Part shown: positions 9,320-20,589 of the stretch, one piece after another
How the letters are laid out: each line of letters opens with the position of its first letter
Position numbering within the stretch: position 1 is the first letter of the stretch
Assembly (NCBI GenBank): GCA_034440575.1
Contig: JAOTOL010001509.1
Coordinates: 763,501 to 827,500, forward strand
DNA length: 64,000 bases
Source: Imbricaverruca yamaguchii
Lineage: Eukaryota; Arthropoda; Thecostraca; Neoverrucidae
Direction of reading: 5' to 3'
The notes under the pieces: model-generated
What the model was told of the DNA's origin: nothing
Databases searched by the model: none
The model's input: only the letters and a program-made list of their open reading frames with translations
Translations under genes and position numbers: made by a program

Positions 9320-12300
9320 TCAGCCTTCCCTGTAATACTGAAAAGCAAGCCCTCTATTCTTATAATGATTGTCTATGCTGTTTTTAAAGATGTTCAATGT
9401 GCTGCTACTGACGATGTTTTCTGGCAGCTGGTTCCAGTGTTCCACTACCCTGTTGGTGAAGAAAGTTTGCCTTAACCTTGTTCTGCTGTGGTTAATTTTA
9501 ATTTTGAATTTATGACCTCTAATTGCATCATTTCTGTTAAATTCAAACATTTCCCCAAGGTATCCCCTCTCCAGACCATTGACAAATTTAAAGACCTCGA
9601 TGAGATCTCCTCTCAGCCTTCTATATCTAAGTGAAAACATATTCAATTTCTTCAATCTTTCCTCATATGGGAGGTTGCTTATGCCATTAACCATTTTTGT
9701 AGCCCTCTTTTGTACTCTCTCTAAAAGCCAACAATCTTTTTCATAGCTAGGAGAGCAAGCTGGGATGCAGTATTCCAAATGTGGCCTGACGTATGCACAG
9801 TAAAGCTTCCTGATCACTTCCTCACTTCTGTATGATACATTCCTATTTATTGCCCCGAGCATTCTCAGTGCCTTCTTCCTGGCTTCCTTGGTCTGTTCTG
9901 ATGCCCCCAATTTTGTGTTTAGAATAACACCTAAATCCTTCTCCTGTTGAGTCACTGATAGCACTTGGCCACCCATCAAGTATGGAGCCTTCATATGCTG
10001 CTTACCTACATGCATGATTTTGCACTTATCAAAGTTAAATTTCATTTGCCATTCTTCGGACCACTTCACAAGTTCGTCTAAGTCTTTTTGCAGCGAGATA
10101 TGCTCATCCTGACCTGTTATTGCCCTAAAGACCTTCAAATCATCTGCAAATTTCAAAACTTTACTGCTTAGGCCACTTTCAATGTTATTTACAAATATAA
10201 TGAACAGTAATGGCCCTAGTACTGACCCCTGGGGGACTCCACTAAGAACATTTTGTCATGATGACTTTGTACCATTTAGCATCACTCTTTGCTGTCTATC
10301 TGAAAGCCACAACTCTATCCATTTTAAGATGCTACCTGCAATACCATGGGACTGAAGCTGTATCATTAACCGTTTATGGGGTACCTTGTCAAAGGCCTTA
10401 CTAAAGTCAAGATATGCTACATCAACCTGATTTCCCTGATCAAATTGTTCTGTGGCAAAGTTCAAAAAGTCCAAGAGGTTCGTGAGACACGATCGTCCTT
10501 TTCTAAATCCATGTTGAGTATCTTGAATCAATCTGCTACCTTCCAGATAACTAACTATTCTATCCTTGATAATTGATTCGAGTACCTTGCAGACTAGGGA
10601 TGTGAGACTTATTGGCCTATAGTTTTCAACTTTCCCTCTTTCTCCTTTCTTGAAAATAGGAACTACATTTGCCCTTTTCCAATCGGTTGGAATTTCATTA
10701 TGTGAAACTGATCTACAAAATATTATACTAAGTGGAAATGCCAGTTCCTTTTCAGTTTCCCGCAACACCCTAGCATAAATATCATCAGGTCCTGCGGCCT
10801 TATTTGGCTTTATTTTCCTGATATGATTGTAAACAACATCACTACCAATGAAATCAACATCATTTGTCAGATCCCATGTAACTGAACTATGGTGTACGGT
10901 CGGCAGATTGGTCATATCTTCCAATGTAAACACTGATTTGAACTGCTTGCTCAGCTCCTCAACCATCTCACTATCCTCACCCAATGTAGTCCCGTTTACT
11001 TCCAGTGGACCAATTGTGCTAGAAACTTTACTCAGCTTGTAGAAACTAAATAACTTTTTACTGTCCCCATTACAATTTCTAGCTAAATCCAGTTCCTTTG
11101 CTCGCTTTGCTGCTCTGGTTTTTTGCTTCACAGTGTCTCTAGCTTTTTGATACGCCTTTAGATTAATGACATTTGAGGCTTCTTTAAAAACTCTAAATGC
11201 AGTTTTCTTAGCCCTAATTGCTTTTATCACGTCTGGTGTAAGCCATGCTGGCTTTCCTACCCTTCTTTTGCGTCTTTGCTTTTGGGGGACATGTCTAATC
11301 TGAGTTTCCTTTAAGTAAGATTTGAACTTTTCCCACATTTCACAGGCATTTAAATTGGAGAATTCTTCTTCCCATCTGATGGCACTTAAAGCCGCTCTCA
11401 TGCCGTTAAAGTCTGCTCTGTTGAAATTTGGAACCTTTACCAAATTATCCTTGATAATTTCCCCTACATGTGCCTTGAATCTAACTATGTTATGGTCACT
11501 TTTACCCAGAGTTTCGCCTACAGTCAAGTCTTGAACCAAGTCACTTAAATCCGAGAATACAAGGTCCAAGAATGAACCATGCCTGGTAGGTTCCGATACA
11601 AACTGGTGTAAGAACAGGTCCTCTTCAAGGCATTTCCTGAACATTTTGCATGATGGGGAGCCAACACCAGCATTTTCATAACCTTTTAGATTAAAGTCAC
11701 CGAGAATAAGGCACTTCCTCTTAAAGTTTCTACTGATTTCCTCACAAATCACCTTGTCAAGCTCCAGTTGCTGAGAATGTGGCAGGGTTCCTGATCGGTA
11801 GAAAGCTCCTATCCTAAGAGTATTGCTGTTGCCTTTTCCCACAGTGACATCAAGCCAAATGGACTCCACAGTCACATTTTTATCCCCACCTGCTACTTTT
11901 TGAGAACTGAATAAGCTATTCACATAGAGCATTACACCACCCCCTTTCATTGCTGGACCCCTATTGCACGAAAACATATTGTATCCCTGGATCTCATAGT
12001 CCTGTAAGTTATCTCCAAAATATCCTTCACTGACCCATGCCTCCGTAATGCAAACAAAATCCGGTTCCTCCTCAGCAACATAACACTTGAACTCATCAAA
12101 TTTTGAACGGATACTCTGAGCATTAAACATCATACACTTAACAAATGCTCCATAACCACCTTTGGCTTTTTCATATTGAGGAGTTCTTTTATCACTAGAT
12201 GAACTATAACTCTGTCCCCTTGAGTTGCTGCTGTCCCTATTTGCAGACTTTGAGGTTCTATTGCCTTGGCTGACACTATTGGAATATTCCTGAGTTGGCA

Positions 12301-12322
12301 ATGCAATTTCATCCCTCCCCAC
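9320..12322 (-). pseudogene. CR1 ORF2: APE endonuclease and reverse transcriptase with one premature stop
   Basis: An almost intact ORF2. The endonuclease domain shows TEAW, GDFNLKGY and SDHNIVRF, the usual catalytic acids and the SDH motif. The RT has NKAAGPDD, YRPISLTSLVCK, AYLDFSKAFDKVPH (motif A) and KFADDLKVF (motif C, the catalytic Asp pair). The frame is broken by a single TGA at 10256-10258. The equivalent codon in the copy at 36090 is TGG, so this is a point nonsense mutation between motifs A and B. Frame is kept on both sides of the stop. Without that change the product would be about 1,000 residues, normal for the clade. It copies element RNA into a nicked target. Confidence 0.92.
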
Positions 12323-12330
12323 CCCATTTC

Positions 12331-12590
12331 CTAGTTTCCCTGAAGGACATGCTCATATACTTTGCCTAACACATGGACCCCCTTCTCAGAAAAATGCAGG
12401 CCATCCCTCTGATAGAGGTCCCACGATGCATAAAACCTGCTCCACTCGTCTACAAATGTAAAACCTAGCTCCTGGCAGAGCTTTCCTACCCTGGTGTTAG
12501 CTGCCAGTGCCCTAGAGCTCCACTCAGGGGAGGCTCTAGCCCTAGGTAAAATTCCTGTTACAAGCAGTGGCACAAAAGCAACACTATGAC
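12331..12590 (-). pseudogene. CR1 ORF1 fragment: SGNH-esterase-like C-terminus
   Basis: About 85 residues ending eight bases before ORF2. The segment LYQRDGLHFSEKGVHVLG contains the DxxH pair (DGLH) found at the end of SGNH hydrolase domains, and VPLLVTGILPRA matches the preceding strand. CR1 ORF1 proteins are known to carry such an esterase domain. Upstream of 12590 the reading continues only with a frameshift and stops (for example MIDDLVPIAEQSY near 12640). Confidence 0.75.
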
Positions 12591-12720
12591 ATGGCTCTAA
12601 CTAAGTAGCTCTGTTCTGCTATGGGCACTAAATCATCTATCATAGTCCCTGTGCTCTAAAATTCAAATCATGCACACATAAACACACCAATGTGACACTG
12701 CATCTTTGGTGGTGATCTTC

Positions 12721-14246
12721 CACCTATCAATGTAGTGTAGAATATAATATTTTCTGGCCAATGATATTCCACTAAAAGATTGACAACTGGACAGCATGAT
12801 TAAATATATAGTAAAGAAAATACTTCTAAATCAATACTGGAAAGATATTTCAGTGTTACAAAAAGTGTAAATTGCTGCTGGGGAGGCTTTACATAATCAG
12901 CCAATGGTAAGCACACTTGATGCACTGACCCTGAATGTACCTCCTGATCAGAAAATTCTGATTCTATAGCACAAACTTGATCAAGAGCAGCATGCCTACA
13001 TAACTGGCATGGGCACCTACTGCAGATACCACCAATCTTGTCTTGCCAGTGACATCTTCTCTGGCAGAATAAGTTCAGAAGTACTTTTCTTCAGAAGTTT
13101 TGGGAGCTATCCTCTGGGAAGGGAAAATTGATTGATAATATGTATGCTTTATCCATGTATGTTCCTCTTGATATAAATTCCATTCAATTTAACCTTCAGA
13201 AACCATTCCCATGTTTCAAGTGTGTTAATTTCATTACAAATGTGGAGGCTGGCCCATCATTGTTGCTGCTCCATACACTGACTTCTGAATCTTTTCATGG
13301 ACATACTATCTGTGACCTTCAACAAAGGCACACTCAATGGCATGAGAGCAAAGAGATCTTCCCCTTGTATAAGGTTCAACCATTCTTTGAAACCTGAAAA
13401 CTATCTGAAAGAGAGTACAGCCTGCACTGCATGATCAAAAGCAAAAAAGGAATATCCGTGAATCCCAGGGACCTCTCAGAAAAGCCCTGGGTGTACCACT
13501 GGCCTGCAATATAACATTGAGGGCCAACACAATTACACATAAATTTGATCTGATCCTAACCATACAATGCATTACTGTTGAACAAATAGTATATCATTGG
13601 GCCTTGAACTGGACCAGATTATTAAACTGATACCATAAAAATTCAGACCAGGTCATAAGACCACTTCATTGTATATAACATAAGGATGGAAAAAAACACT
13701 GAGGACATAAGATTGCTTTTTTGTTGTTGTAATACAACATGGAAAAACCATGTGAACATAAGCAAGGCTCTAGGACCTAGTAGTAAACCACTAGTCCATT
13801 TGAAAACACAAACAAAACAAGCACATCATTATTCCATAGCAGTAAAGAAAAAACATCAGACAATGAGACAATATGCAGTTTTACAGGAGGAGTTTGCTCT
13901 GCTGCCTTGTCAACTTAGATCCTCACAAGCTACTTTTGTTTTTAACTCAGACATTCCAGATATGCACTAAAATCATTGCATACAGCATTTAATACTAAGA
14001 ACAATTGATTTCAATCAATCTTTGCACCTTTTCATTTATACAAATTATTGTTTGGTGGTAGAAAGAAAACTGTATTTAATGGAGCATCTTTAGTAAACCA
14101 TTGTATGCTCCCAAACCCATACCCTGATATGCAAATCAATGTGAACATGAGGATCCAACTTGTGAGTTGTGATGCGAATGTTTCTTATTTGTGGGGTGTG
14201 AGAATGTCAGGGGCATCAGGATTTAGGTTTGGATGATTCAGGTATT
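12721..14246. other. CCDC51 intron sequence, no gene seen
   Basis: AT-rich, without recognisable coding sequence on either strand. The ORFs of about 89 and 94 aa show no family features. Confidence 0.4.
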
Positions 14247-14565
14247 GCCACCCCAGTAGCTCAGTTTGCTAGAGCAGTGGCCTGTACTGGGCTTCCCTAT
14301 CCTGGCAATGCAGGGTTTGAATTGCTTCACACTCTCACATTTAGCCCCTACCTGGGAGGGTCAGTTGGCAGCTTGCCTGATAAGGCTGGGGATGAGTTAC
14401 CAGGTGGCAGTGTCAGTGCATTGACAGCATGTTAAACTTTCAGTCTAAATTCTTCAGTTAAACTGGAATGCATGGATCAGGTGGTGGGGCCCAGGGTTCA
14501 TGCATGCAACAAGCTCTACTTAGCAACAGAACCCTGGTTCATAAGGCCACCCCAGCATGAATTTG
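14247..14565 (+). mobile_element. tRNA-derived SINE, family B
   Basis: The 5' part has tRNA-like promoter boxes: TAGCTCAGTTTGCTAGAGC (A-box region) and GGGTTTGAATTGC (B box). A family-specific body follows. The element begins and ends with the same GCCACCCCAG decamer (14247-14256 and 14546-14555). A second, diverged copy is at 56665-56932 and also ends in GCCACCCCAGCA, so the terminal motif belongs to the family and is not a target duplication. It lies antisense in the CCDC51 intron. Confidence 0.8.
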
Positions 14566-15120
14566 GATCACATTTTTTAATGTATAAATTTGGTTGGTAC
14601 ATTGATTGAAGTATACTTCTGTTTTATTTCATCACATGTTGCTCAGAAAATTGACTTATTACCATTGCCTTCTCTAATTTAAAAATAGTGCCAATTTATC
14701 ATCTGGCAGTCATACATTGGCAGCTAAATACCATTGATCTGAATGCAGTTTTGACAAAGATCAGGAAGCATATTGTTATTTGCTGACAATCATAAGTATA
14801 ATTGTACTTATTTCAGTGGTGTTATAGCTGCAAAATTTATTTCTTTATTGAAACTGTGGTAGGAATTATAATTGGTGATCACTCATAACTTATGCAGATT
14901 TCCTTTCCAGATTATGCCAGGTTTCCTTGCTCTATCTTGTTCATAAGCCCACATCAACTGGGAGCAAAAAGTTGCTGTAAAACCATTTAACCATGAAAAC
15001 TAAAACATCACTAGAACATCATAAACAAGGTTGTTATTCCAATGACACCAATTGGAAACTAACAAACTTCTAGCAGCAACAACTACTAATATATGGGGAC
15101 TCCTGAGGTGAAGCATAACA

Positions 15121-15142
15121 TTATATATATATATATATATAC
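15121..15142. repeat. (TA)n microsatellite
   Basis: About eleven TA dinucleotides, 50 bp downstream (in gene orientation) of CCDC51 exon 1. Confidence 0.9.
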
Positions 15143-15190
15143 AATGACAAGAATACATTCTTAATTGCTTTTTGTGCAGATAATACTTAC

Positions 15191-15346
15191 CTCAATAACC
15201 ATGTTTTGTGCAGCAGTCACATCAGCAATTCCAATATATTGCTCATATGCTCTCAGCAGTGATGATACTTTTTCTCTCATAGGTTCCAAAGTTGACACCT
15301 TTGTCATTGACCTCGAGTGAGATGCGTTCATGTTGAGATTACGTGT
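15191..15346 (-). CDS. CCDC51: CCDC51/MITOK exon 1 or 2: N-terminal helical exon
   Basis: 52 codons, phase 0 at the donor (GTTATTGAG|GTAAGT, near consensus). It encodes KVSSLLRAYEQYIGIADVT followed by AAQNMVIE, which fits the family's conserved YEEFVG-type motif ahead of the first coiled coil. It joins in phase 0 to SEEAFL of the exon at 6638. The 5' boundary is ambiguous. TATTTTCAG ending at 15347 looks like an acceptor, but the frame stays open to an ATG at 15394. Starting there would add 16 residues (MWKLRTDCHLFMRYFQ), basic enough to be part of a mitochondrial presequence, with an in-frame stop shortly upstream. The total is 332 codons from this exon, or 348 from the ATG, somewhat shorter than the roughly 410-residue human protein. 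Confidence 0.75.
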
Positions 15347-15789
15347 CTGAAAATATCTCATGAACAAATGACAATCTGTTCTCAATTTCCACATCTTTCT
15401 TATTTAATCCAATATCAGGTCAGTAGGTAGCTGTACAAATTATAAATGTCAGTTGTCAACAGCTGCAGGTATCTGCGTAGATTGTGGAGCCTAACAGTTG
15501 AGACGAAAACCACTATTTACTAAATTGACAAAGTCCAGTGTCATTAAAAAGTAGCGTATCGCAATCGGACTCTCATACTGACATCAAGATACCAGGAGCG
15601 GAAACCATAAAATACTCGAGAATTAATTTTTGTTATATAGAGCCGTCTACGCCGCTGCTTCGCCAGATTTGGAAAAAAAATCTTAGCAAATATTATATTG
15701 CGTTTTTTGTTTCGTTTACAGCTAGCTACCCATGCTTAGCTCAGGAATATTTCACACCAGACTCTATGACCATTTTGTAAACTTCGGAA

Positions 15790-16800
15790 CTTGGCTTGGA
15801 ATAAATTTCGTGACCTTGCGTCAGGTCAAAGGTCACCAAATCGCAGAAAATATAATTTTTGGCTCACCGACATGACCGATCTCGGCAACGACTTGTTCGA
15901 TCTTACTGAAACATCACCAAACGAACGGCCGTATGCCGGAGGCGTGCGGTTTGGACTTTCGTGACCTTGGGTCAGGTCAAAGGTCACCAAATCGTAGAAA
16001 AACACAATTTTTGGCTCACCGACATGACCGATCTCGGTAACCGCTGGGTGGATTCCAATGAAACCTTCATCAAACGGATGGCCGTGTGTCGGAGGCGTGC
16101 GGTTCATGATGTCGGTGAACCTAAATTTTTCTTCTTCTGAGATTTGTTTACATTTAACCTGACCTAATGTCACGAAAGTCCAAACCGCATGCTTCCGGCA
16201 CACGGACGTTCGTTTGGTGAAGGTTTTATTGGGGGGGGACGAGTAGCCTGAGGGTAAGATGCCCGTCTCGCAATCGAAAGGTTGTGGGTTCGAGTCTCAC
16301 GTGCCGCTACTCTTCGCCCGCGACCAATCGTTGTGAGGGATTGGCGACGCTGCATGACTCAAGGGTTGATGTGTCGTAAAACCAATAACCAATCAACCAA
16401 GGTTTTATTGGGATCGACCCAGCGGTTGCCGAGATCGGTCATGTCGGTGAGCCAAAAATGATGTTTTTCTGCGATTTGGTGACCATTAACCTGATCCAAG
16501 GTCACGAAAGTAAGCCAAGCACGCCTCCGACACACGGCCGTTCGTTCGGTAAAGGTTTCATTAAGATCGAACCAGCGGTTGCCGAGATCGGCCATGCCTA
16601 TAATTCCCAATAATTGTTTTTCTGATATTTGGTGACCTTTGACCTGACCCAAGGTCACGAATGTCCAAACCGCACGCCTCTGGCACACTGGCGATCGTTT
16701 AGTGTAGGTCTCATGAAGATCGAGCCAGTGGTTGCCGAGATCGTCGATGTCGGCGAGATGGTGTCGGTCAAACCGTGTCGGTGAGATGGTGTCTGTTTTT
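15790..16800. repeat. 151-bp satellite in direct and inverted copies, with DR1 motifs
   Basis: Two direct copies start near 15810 and 15961 (151-bp period). Inverted copies follow from about 16110 to 16790, interrupted by a SINE. Units share GTCAGGTCAAAGGTCACC, a GGCTCACCGACATGACCGAT segment and a GGAGGCGTGCGGTT segment. The motif AGGTCAAAGGTCA is perfect at 15823-15835 and 15974-15986 and, on the minus strand, at 16633-16645. It is decayed in the other units. The array lies between the CCDC51 start and the first phosphatase exon seen. Confidence 0.85.
16234..16398 (+). mobile_element. tRNA-derived SINE, family A, copy 1
   Basis: It starts GACGAGTAGCCTGAGGGTAAG (A-box region), has the B box GGTTCGAGTCTC, and ends in a ...GTCGTAAAACCAATAACC tail. 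It is flanked by a perfect 14-bp target-site duplication (AAGGTTTTATTGGG, 16220-16233 and 16399-16412), so it inserted into a satellite unit. Spurious ORFs cross it. Confidence 0.93.
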
Positions 16801-17439
16801 TTTATTCCCAAGGGTCAATGGGCAAATGCAAATTTGAAACACCTGCGTTATATACGCAACGGTTCTAGATGGCGTACGGAACCGTACGCAACCATGTACT
16901 AGCCATAAAGCAGCTGATTTCTTTACTCCAAATTGCTTATTCCAGAATTTGCTGCCCTTTTATATTTCTTGGTATGCCCATCAGATTGTAGTGTTCATGG
17001 ACTAAAATATACACTGCACAAGAATTGCTTTGGTGGTTTCTGGAGCTATTTTCAGGTAACTATACATTGAAGACGTTTCCTGACTTGAATGAATTGATTT
17101 GAATGAATGGTGAATTTGTGCATGGAATTTCCTGTCTATTTCGGCATTATTGTCTTAGCTTGTTTTTTGTTCATTTTTTCCTCAATACCATGTTTATGAA
17201 TGTGACTAAGACGATGGAACCACTTATTTTCAGTGCAAATAATAATACAAAATTGTGGCAAAATTTGTGAAACATCTACAAACTTGAAAAACCTAACATA
17301 AACCAATTAAACCCATTTGAGTGCTTTATAGAGGCAAATGTGTGTAAAATGTTTCTTGTTGCTAGGTAGGACTTACCTTAGAGCACAATATTACCAAAAA
17401 GTTTGTAAAAAATAAAATTCACATAAACTGTAAAACAGA
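16801..17439. other. AT-rich stretch, no gene seen
   Basis: No exon with conserved content was recognised. Upstream exons of the phosphatase gene could lie here or outside my ability to see them. Confidence 0.35.
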
Positions 17440-18395
17440 CATAAAAAGATCAGTGCAACTATGCGCCGGGGACAAGTAGTCTAGGGGTAAGTTTTCCATC
17501 TCACCATAGAAAGATTGTGGGTTCGAGCCTCACATGCTGCTACTCTTCACCCGCAACCAATTGGTGTGAAAGATTGATGATGCTATATGACTCAACAGTT
17601 GATGTGTCATAAAACCAATAACCATTGCAACTATGAGCCACAAGGACTATTCTTGGTTGCACTTTTGACACTGAACCAGTTGCCCACCAAATATGTCAAT
17701 CAGTCCTCCCTAGAATACTGAAAATCAGTCCCTCTATTCTTATAATGATTGTCTATGCTGTTTTTAAAGATGTTCAGTGTGCTGCTGCTGGCATTGATTT
17801 CTGGCAGCTGGTTCCATTGTTCTACTACCCTGTTGGTGAAGAAAGACTGGCTTAGCCTTGCCTTGCTGGGATTAAGTTTAATTTTGAATTGATGACCTCT
17901 AATTGCATCATTTCTGTTAAATTCAAACATTTCCCTCAGATATCCCTTCTCCTGACCATGAACAAATTTAAAGACCTTGATGTGATGTCCTCTCAGCCTT
18001 TTATATCCAAGTAAAAACATTCAATTTCTTTAATCTTTCCTCATATGCCAGGTTGCTAACATTATAAACCATTTTTGTAGCCCTCTTTTGTACTCTCTCT
18101 AAAAGCCAACAATCTGTCATAACTAGGAGACCAAGCTTGGACACAGTATTCCAAATGTGGCCTGACATGCACAGTAAATCTTCCTGATGAATTCCTCACC
18201 TTTGTATGATACATCCTATTTATTGCCAAAAGCATTCTCAGTACCTTCTTCCTGGCTGATTTGGTCTGTTCTGATGCCACACATTTTGTGTTCAGAGTAA
18301 TGCCTAAGTCCTTTTCCTGCTGAGTCACAGATAGTGCTTGGCCACCCATCAGGTATGGAGCCTTCATATGCTGCCTGCCTAAATGCATGATACAT
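17440..18395 (-). mobile_element. CR1 LINE fragment (3' end), interrupted by a SINE
   Basis: The end of RT and the C-terminal region are readable in two frames: MKAPYLMGGQALSVTQQEKD, and FNRNDAIRGHQFKIKL with NIFKNSIDNHYKN. They are diverged from the copy at 9320-10156. The 3' UTR is split by a family A SINE at 17464-17625. The 5' side stops near 18395. Confidence 0.9.
17464..17625 (+). mobile_element. tRNA-derived SINE, family A, copy 2, nested in CR1
   Basis: The B box is GGTTCGAGCCTC and the tail is GTCATAAAACCAATAACC. It is flanked by the perfect 10-bp duplication TGCAACTATG (17454-17463 and 17626-17635), which is CR1 3'-UTR sequence. The SINE is therefore younger than this CR1 copy. Confidence 0.95.
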
Positions 18396-18889
18396 AATGG
18401 ACCATTAGTGGCAAGGTTGCTTCTTGTTAAATTGAAGTTTGATCCACAAAATCAAGGTAACATAGCTTATTCTATTTGAAGGAATTGAAAGTGGCTGGGC
18501 ATTTAGCTGTGCTAATCATTCTATTGTCTTTAAAATATTTACTTGAAATAGCATGACTCCAAAGCAAAGTGTTTTCCTTGTGTATTGCTATTTGCTGCAA
18601 TGTGTTTTGGTATTTACCCTAAATATTAGTATAATTTTACCTTGTAGAGTAATGGAAAACTTGTATGAAATATGAGAAGTAATCCATTTTAATTCAGTGT
18701 CTTCTGCACCCTATCTGGATTTTCTTTCATCTATGAGCTTTGAAGCTGTCAGTTGTCAATTGGTCAGTAGTTGAATCCTTAATTTTCATCTTATTTCATT
18801 TCATTCTCACTGATGGCAACCACTGAAAGGTTCTAAGCTGTCACAATGCATTGCACAGCTTTTGCATGGATGGTTGTTTTCATTTACAG

Positions 18890-18936
18890 CGGTGTTTCAC
18901 TCTGGAACAACTATCTGGGTGGTTTCAGATGTAAAT
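18890..18936 (+). CDS. Candidate RPTP ectodomain exon
   Basis: A 47-nt exon with a very good acceptor (TGGTTGTTTTCATTTACAG) and donor (AAT|GTAAGT). In the frame that links in phase 0 to the next exon it reads VFHSGTTIWVVSDVN. There is no family evidence by itself. It is placed in the phosphatase because phases agree through to the transmembrane exon. Confidence 0.45.
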
Positions 18937-19501
18937 GTAAGTACTGTGAGAATGTTTCATATTTATAAAGTGGGGCATTCTGAAGAAAATGTCATGATGC
19001 ATTTTCTGCCAAAATTTTTAATACTTGGTATGCATAGTGAGATGCTTTGGCATTTAGATGTCTTGATTTTCTTGGTATATGGATGTAGAAAAGATAAGTA
19101 ACAGAGTAAGTAACAAAAGTAACAGAAGTCACATGGCAAATTGTGTCAAGTGCCAATATCCTCCCAGCTGCCAGGGTTTGGGAACACTAGGTACTCATAA
19201 AAGCATGTGATGTTGCTTACTTCCTGGAAAAATGATCCATTCTATTTTCACAATGCACCATTCCTTTGGATATGGGTGCATACAGACTTTTTAATATCTC
19301 TTTTTAATATCCATTTCTGTTTTGAGAGTAGGGGATATCTGAGTTTCTGGAAGGAACTAGGGACATGTGCCCTGCGTATTGGGCTTATTCCTGTGGTCAT
19401 CTCTCTCTGTTCATAAATGTGCAATGTGCTTGCCATATGGACATGACCTTTTTTTGCAGGTGCTATGTGAGCAAACTGTTGTCATTCCCATCTGATGCAA
19501 G

Positions 19502-19601
19502 ATGTCTGCCAGCCAACTTGACATATATCATATGTTAGGCGATTGGGAAGTCACAGACAACTATACAGTGCAGCTGATTGGCAATGGCACAAATGCTACT
19601 G
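19502..19601 (+). CDS. Candidate RPTP ectodomain exon with N-glycosylation sites
   Basis: 100 nt, entering in phase 0 and leaving in phase 1 at CTACTG|GTGAGA. It encodes MSASQLDIYHMLGDWEVTD then NYTVQLIGNGTNAT. Sequons NYT, NGT and NAT suggest an extracellular segment. The acceptor (CATCTGATGCAAG) has a weak polypyrimidine tract, and a stronger one lies 46 bp upstream but opens onto a stop in this frame. Confidence 0.45.
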
Positions 19602-20047
19602 GTGAGAGCTGATCAGTCGCCACTGGTCAAGGTTTGATTGTTGAAAATTCAGTGAATTGTTTATGGAACTTTTGCGGTAAGCTATTCAGACAGACATGCT
19701 GTTCTTGAAGCAGACTATGTTATGTAGTTTATTTATGACATGAGCTGAAACGAAGTTAACTTTTGATGTGGATCTGTTATTAACAGAAGAGTACTCAACT
19801 TGTAGTGGACAGCATCAATAATTTCATGTGTTCATAGAATCATAGAATTTCCGCACTACATCACAAACTAAAAATCAGAAATTGGAAGTCAACTCCGAAA
19901 ATCATTATGAGGCAGGAGGTGGGATGTCAGATTCACTTACTCCTGCATTGTGAGGTTTCTGTGCTGGACGTGTGAGCGTCGCTGCCGTCTGGTGGTGTTT
20001 CTCGCATACATAGTGCATCTAGATCTGGCCCCATTGGTGCACGGCAG

Positions 20048-20159
20048 TACCGGACTGCTGCGATATCGGCTGGAAGGTGACCACGTCTGCCTGGTGGTGG
20101 TTCGGCTGCGTCGCGGTCATCGTCTCCGCGCTGATGGCGGCTACTTTCAAGCAGTGCAG
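20048..20159 (+). CDS. Candidate RPTP transmembrane exon
   Basis: 112 nt. It enters with two bases that complete the phase-1 codon of the previous exon and leaves in phase 2 at TGCAG|GTAAGC. It encodes PDCCDIGWKV, then a hydrophobic helix (SAWWWFGCVAVIVSALMAA), then TFKQC, a plausible membrane crossing with basic residues inside. The acceptor (GGTGCACGGCAG) is weak. The longer ORF in another frame of the same DNA is charged and less convincing. Confidence 0.5.
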
Positions 20160-20589
20160 GTAAGCTCTGACGCATTTCGCTGGTGGTGGTGTACCCATGC
20201 TGGCATTGTCTTTGTTCTAGACTGATAAACATGAGCTGTGTGTGCAGTAACAGGCCAAGGAAGTGCGAAGATAGTTTGGGTCACGTCTTCCAATGACTGA
20301 GTATGTAACGTGATTGTCAATGTTTGTATACTTACAAGATGAGCATAACTATTTCCCTCAGTGTGTTTGTACGAGTGAGGGAAAAACTGGCCCGAATCCA
20401 TTACAGTATATAGCATATGCATGCTGATCACAAACTACTGATTAGACTGTCATGCCTTTGAAACTTGTTCCGTGGCTTGTTGAACAGTTTCAAGTTGTGT
20501 ATATCACGAAAAATATACATACTTCTCTATTCTTTAAACGAAACCTTTTAACACAATATGCTTGCATGCATGCTTGAAAGCAAGACTTG

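Larger units (their letters stand above)
9217..12720 (-). mobile_element. CR1-clade LINE, nearly complete copy
   Basis: The element reads right to left: the ORF1 tail with an esterase domain, ORF2 (endonuclease plus reverse transcriptase), then a short 3' UTR. The 3' UTR ends in tandem copies of an octamer-like TTTATGTC unit, as is typical for CR1, instead of poly(A). It is 5' truncated within ORF1. It lies in the same orientation as its host gene CCDC51 inside the 8.5-kb intron. Three further copies (17440-18395, 21471-21740, 35042-37690) share its 3' end. Confidence 0.92.

Noticed and set aside
14247..14320. True tRNA gene
   Set aside because: A- and B-box-like sequences are present, but no tRNA cloverleaf can be completed, and the sequence continues into a SINE body shared with another copy. 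The same holds for 16234, 17464 and 25556.
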